A DNA stretch of 62,999 nt. Origin: Allofournierella massiliensis. GTDB taxonomy: Bacteria; Bacillota; Clostridia; Oscillospirales; Ruminococcaceae. The translations under genes were made by a program, and so were the position numbers. Shown here in pieces: positions 59,928 through 62,999 of the stretch. A model generated the notes under the pieces. That model saw only the letters and a program-made list of their open reading frames with translations. It ran no database searches and was not told the origin of the DNA. Numbering within the stretch: the first letter of the stretch is position 1; every line of letters begins with the position of its first letter. Location of the stretch: positions 1 to 62,999 of the forward strand of contig NZ_JAFBIO010000004.1 of the NCBI RefSeq assembly GCF_021531255.1, read 5' to 3'.

Positions 59928-60848
59928 ATGGCAAAAGCAAAAAGAGGCCTGGGCCGAGGGCTGGACAGCCTCTTTGAAGATACCACCCCCGGCGCCGAGG
60001 GCAGCCAGATCTCCAGCCTGCCCCTGCGGGATATTGAGCCGGACAGGGATCAGCCCCGAAAAAATTTTGAGGATGAAAGTCTGGGCGAGCTCTGCGACAG
60101 CATCCGTCAGCATGGGCTGCTGCAGCCCATCGCCGTGCGGCCCATCCCCGGCGGGGCGGGCTACCGGATCATCGCGGGGGAGCGGCGCTGGCGGGCGGCC
60201 CGTATGGCGGGCCTTTCCGAGGTGCCGGTGGTCATCCGGGATGTGAATGAGGAGCAGGCCCGGGAGCTGGCCCTTATCGAAAACCTTCAGCGGGAGGATC
60301 TGGACCCGGTGGAAGAGGCCGAGGGCATCCGTCAGCTGATGGAAAAATGCGGCCTTACCCAGGAGGCCGCCGCCGAAAAGCTGGGCAAGAGCCGCAGCGC
60401 CGTGGCCAATAGTCTGCGGCTGCTGAAGCTGCCGCCCCAGGCGCTGGGAGCCTTGCAGAAAGGCCAGCTCACCACCGGCCATGCCAAGGTGCTCTTGGGC
60501 CTTTCCGAACAGCCCCAGAAACTTTTGCAGGCGGTGGAACTGGTGCTGAAAGAGGGGCTGAACGTCCGCCAGACCGAGGCCCTGTGCAAAAAGCTCAGCC
60601 GGGAAAAGAGCGCGCCCAAGCCCGCCCCCAAGGTTCCGCCCCTGGCCTCAGAGGTGGAACTGGCCCTGAAAGAGGTCATCGGCAACGAGGTAAAGGTGAA
60701 CTACAAAAAGGGCGGCAAGGGCACCCTGACCCTGCATTTTTATTCCGACCGGCAGCTGATGGATTTTGCCAATCTTCTGGGCCACTATGATAAGGACCCG
60801 GAAGGGGAAAACGATTGGCTGGGGGAGGAAGAGGAGCCGGAAGGCTGA
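59928..60848 (+). CDS. parB: Chromosome partitioning protein ParB/Spo0J
   Basis: A 306-residue CTP-dependent DNA clamp that loads at parS. The N-terminal motif QPIAVRPIPGG...IAGERRWRAARMAGL, the ENLQREDLDPVEEAEG segment, the parS-binding helix-turn-helix (LTQEAAAEKLGKSRSAVANSLRLL) and a C-terminal dimer domain rich in Lys/Gly (NYKKGGKGTLTLHF) are visible. It starts with KRGLGRGLDSLFED, a family signature. AAAGGAGG precedes the ATG. Confidence 0.97.
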   Translation: MAKAKRGLGRGLDSLFEDTTPGAEGSQISSLPLRDIEPDRDQPRKNFEDESLGELCDSIRQHGLLQPIAVRPIPGGAGYRIIAGERRWRAARMAGLSEVPVVIRDVNEEQARELALIENLQREDLDPVEEAEGIRQLMEKCGLTQEAAAEKLGKSRSAVANSLRLLKLPPQALGALQKGQLTTGHAKVLLGLSEQPQKLLQAVELVLKEGLNVRQTEALCKKLSREKSAPKPAPKVPPLASEVELALKEVIGNEVKVNYKKGGKGTLTLHFYSDRQLMDFANLLGHYDKDPEGENDWLGEEEEPEG

Positions 60849-60922
60849 TCCTCTCAGAAATGGAAAGAACCGCCCTCGGGCGGCCAAAGATACACATCGT
60901 GAACAAAAAGTGAGGAAAGAAT

Positions 60923-62230
60923 ATGCTGGATATTCGTTTTGTCCGGGAAAATCCCGACGCGGTAAAGGAAAATATCAAAAAGAAATTCCAGGATGCCAAA
61001 CTGCCCCTGGTGGATGAGGTCATCGGCCTGGACGCCGAGTACCGCGCCGCCATCAAGGAGGGGGATGACCTGCGGGCCAACCGGAACAAGCTCTCCAAGC
61101 AGATCGGCATGCTGATGGGTCAGGCCAAGAAGGACCCCTCCAAGGCTGCCGAGGCCGAGGAGATCAAAAAGCAGGTGACCGCTCAGGCCGACCGGCTGAA
61201 AGAGCTGGAAGAGACCGAGGCCAAGCTGGCTGCCCGCATCCAGGAGATCATGTACACCATCCCCAACATGATCGACCCCAGTGTGCCCATCGGCCCGGAC
61301 GACAGCCACAATGTGGAGGTGCAGCGCTTCGGTGAGCCCGTGGTGCCGGATTTCGAGATCCCCTATCATGTGGATATCATGGAAAGCTTTGGCGGCATTG
61401 ATATGGACGCCGCCGGCCGGGTGGCCGGCAACGGCTTCTACTATCTGGTGGGAGATATTGCCCGTCTGCACGAGGCGGTGCTGGCCTATGCCCGTGATTT
61501 CATGATCGACGAAAAGGGCTTCACCTATGTGATTCCTCCCTTCATGATGCACGGCGATGTGGTCAAGGGCGTGATGAGCTTCCCCGAGATGGAAGCCATG
61601 ATGTACAAGATCGAGGGTGAGGACCTCTACCTCATCGGTACCAGCGAACACACCATGATCGGCCGCTTCATCGACCAGACCCTGCCCGAGGCCCAGCTGC
61701 CTCTCACCCTCACCAGCTACAGCCCCTGCTTCCGGAAGGAGAAGGGCGCCCACGGCATTGAGGAGCGGGGCATCTACCGCATCCATCAGTTCGAAAAACA
61801 GGAAATGATCGTGGTCTGCAAGCCGGAAGACAGCATGGCCTGGTACGAGAAGCTCTGGCAGAACAGCGTGGAGCTCTTCCGCAACCTGGAGATTCCTGTC
61901 CGTCAGCTGGAATGCTGCTCCGGCGACCTGGCCGACCTGAAGGTAAAGAGCTGCGATATCGAGGCCTGGAGCCCCCGCCAGCAGAAATACTTTGAGGTGT
62001 GCAGCTGCTCCAACCTGGGCGACGCTCAGGCCCGCCGCCTGCGCATCCGGGTAAAGGGTGCCGATGGCAAGAGCTATCTGGCCCACACCCTCAACAACAC
62101 CTGTGTGGCTCCTCCCCGTATGCTCATTGCCTTCCTGGAAAACCACCTGCAGGCCGATGGCACCGTCACCATCCCCGAGGTGCTGCGTCCCTACATGGGC
62201 GGCAAGGAAAAGCTGGTTCCCAAGAAATAA
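60923..62230 (+). CDS. serS: Seryl-tRNA synthetase
   Basis: A 435-residue class II synthetase. The N-terminal arm is a long coiled coil (residues 30-100). The catalytic core has TSEHTMIGRF (motif 2-like), FRKEKGAHGIEERGIYRIHQFEKQEM and motif 3 with NNTCVAPPRML. The 74 bases before it hold no T-box, so the gene seems not to be regulated by the common tRNA-sensing leader. AGTGAGGAAAG precedes the ATG. Confidence 0.97.
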   Translation: MLDIRFVRENPDAVKENIKKKFQDAKLPLVDEVIGLDAEYRAAIKEGDDLRANRNKLSKQIGMLMGQAKKDPSKAAEAEEIKKQVTAQADRLKELEETEAKLAARIQEIMYTIPNMIDPSVPIGPDDSHNVEVQRFGEPVVPDFEIPYHVDIMESFGGIDMDAAGRVAGNGFYYLVGDIARLHEAVLAYARDFMIDEKGFTYVIPPFMMHGDVVKGVMSFPEMEAMMYKIEGEDLYLIGTSEHTMIGRFIDQTLPEAQLPLTLTSYSPCFRKEKGAHGIEERGIYRIHQFEKQEMIVVCKPEDSMAWYEKLWQNSVELFRNLEIPVRQLECCSGDLADLKVKSCDIEAWSPRQQKYFEVCSCSNLGDAQARRLRIRVKGADGKSYLAHTLNNTCVAPPRMLIAFLENHLQADGTVTIPEVLRPYMGGKEKLVPKK

Positions 62231-62241
62231 ATTATATTTTG

Positions 62242-62271
62242 GCCGGGCTTTGTCAAAAAGCCCGGCTTTTT
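62242..62271 (+). terminator. serS terminator
   Basis: GCCGGGCTTT / AAAAGCCCGGC with a short loop and T5, 11 bases after the stop. Confidence 0.9.
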
Positions 62272-62284
62272 GTGTTTTTTTGCC

Positions 62285-62313
62285 TTGACAAGGGCCCTGC
62301 CGCAAGGTACACT
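62285..62313 (+). promoter_or_regulatory. Promoter of the secreted coiled-coil gene
   Basis: TTGACA (62285-62290), 17-base spacer, TACACT (62308-62313). Confidence 0.78.
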
Positions 62314-62387
62314 AATGTTGGTCTAATAATATAGACTATCTATTCCGAATCCCGGCGCCGGCAGCCGGAAAAGGGAGGAAACACAGG

Positions 62388-62999
62388 TTGAATCATCGTT
62401 GCAGCGATCATTATAAGAAACTGCTGTGGGCTTTTGCCGCCGTGTGTACCGCTGCGGCTCTCTCGGTGTCCGCCCTGGCGGACGATAAGCGGGAAGAGCT
62501 GGCCGACCAGCGGGAGGATGCCAGCTCGGCACTGGCCCAGCAGGAGGCCGAACTGGAAGAAAAGGAAGATCTTCTGGATCAGGCAGTGCAGCAGGGCCAG
62601 GCCATGAAGGACCAAAAAGAGGAGATCACCAGCCAGATCTATCAGCTCAGCGAGGAGATGGCCCTTCTGGAAGACCAGCTGGAGCGGGCCCGCCAGGCAG
62701 TGAATCAGAAGCAGGCCGAGTACGATGGGGAATGGGAGCAATATAAGGAGATCATAGGCGGAATGCAGCTGCTCCACGACCGGGGAGAGCTGGCCTATCT
62801 GGCCCAGGCGCACAGCCTGTATCAGCTGCTCACCTTTAGCGACAGTCTGCAGCAGATCAGCCAGTCCCAGGATCAGGCCCTGGAAGAATTGAAGAAGCAA
62901 AAAGAAGAACTGACCCAGCGGCAGGAGAGCCTGGAAGAACTGGAAGACCAGCTGGAAGCCCAGAAACAGGAGATGGATGGCAAGGTGCAGGCCCTCTCC
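62388..62999 (+). CDS. Secreted coiled-coil protein, N-terminal part (EnvC/M23-peptidase-activator-like)
   Basis: Cut by the window end after 204 codons. It starts at a TTG (62388) nine bases after AGGGAGG. A signal peptide (basic HYKK, hydrophobic LLWAFAAVCTAAALSV, ending SALA before DD) is followed by a long Glu/Gln/Lys-rich coiled coil (DDKREELADQREDASSAL...). Proteins of this shape in Bacillota usually end in an M23 (LytM) or NlpC/P60 domain and work in cell-wall cutting, but that part is outside the window. Confidence 0.7.
   Translation, partial: MNHRCSDHYKKLLWAFAAVCTAAALSVSALADDKREELADQREDASSALAQQEAELEEKEDLLDQAVQQGQAMKDQKEEITSQIYQLSEEMALLEDQLERARQAVNQKQAEYDGEWEQYKEIIGGMQLLHDRGELAYLAQAHSLYQLLTFSDSLQQISQSQDQALEELKKQKEELTQRQESLEELEDQLEAQKQEMDGKVQALS

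Noticed and set aside
60849-60922. T-box upstream of serS
   Set aside because: The gap is only 74 bases and has no T-box sequence or terminator.

Overview
The window looks like a chromosomal origin region from a GC-rich (roughly 60% by eye) anaerobic Bacillota, most likely class Clostridia, order Oscillospirales (Faecalibacterium/Gemmiger/Subdoligranulum-like). Grounds: the classic rnpA-rpmH-dnaA-dnaN-recF-gyrB-gyrA and yidC-khpB-mnmE-mnmG-rsmG-noc-parA-parB blocks, spore genes (spoVAD, spoVAE), pyruvate:ferredoxin oxidoreductase with a 2[4Fe-4S] ferredoxin, and Gram-positive style promoters (TTGACA-17-TATAAT, often with an extended TGn -10). The exact genus is inference.

Left arm (1-31.5 kb): a truncated exported protein (possible SpoIIP), rpsT, a hotdog thioesterase, spoVAD-spoVAE without spoVAC, a 2-hydroxyacid dehydrogenase, a MATE exporter, DegV, the proline operon proC-proB-proA plus a nitroreductase, a YegP-like protein, a two-component system with two independent lesions followed by a PepSY lipoprotein, a DUF4392 gene with a long terminator-containing leader, a DUF3870 protein, a NPPY methyltransferase, ferredoxin, holB-ricT, a pseudo-rhomboid membrane protein, a tryptophan-type ABC importer, a PG-binding repeat protein, a LysR/AEC divergent pair, nifJ, and a redox/stress cluster (TIGR04076 protein, Nudix, bcp, yaaA).

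Origin core (31.5-48 kb): gyrA, an inserted membrane-protein/lipoprotein module, gyrB, an aldo/keto reductase, remB, recF, the S4-domain protein, dnaN and dnaA all run leftward; rpmH, rnpA, yidD, yidC and khpB run rightward. The divergence point and DnaA-box clusters place oriC at about 42.7-44.8 kb, with DnaA boxes (TTTTCCACA) concentrated between dnaA and dnaN and an A/T-rich stretch upstream of dnaA.

Right arm (48-63 kb): an OadB-like Na+ pump subunit with a 46-residue partner, preceded by a well-formed yybP-ykoY (Mn2+) riboswitch and terminator; a LysR/aminotransferase divergent pair; mnmE-mnmG-rsmG; noc; two small genes and a DUF1275 protein on the opposite strand; parA-parB with three perfect parS palindromes; serS; and the start of a secreted coiled-coil protein (murein-hydrolase-activator-like) cut by the window end.

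The most interesting items are the Mn2+ riboswitch in front of a Na+-decarboxylase beta subunit, the co-degraded two-component system, the attenuator-like leader of the DUF4392 gene, the module inserted between gyrB and gyrA, a strong twofold operator upstream of the ABC importer, and a rhomboid whose catalytic serine is replaced by alanine. No rRNA, tRNA, CRISPR array, insertion sequence or prophage was seen.
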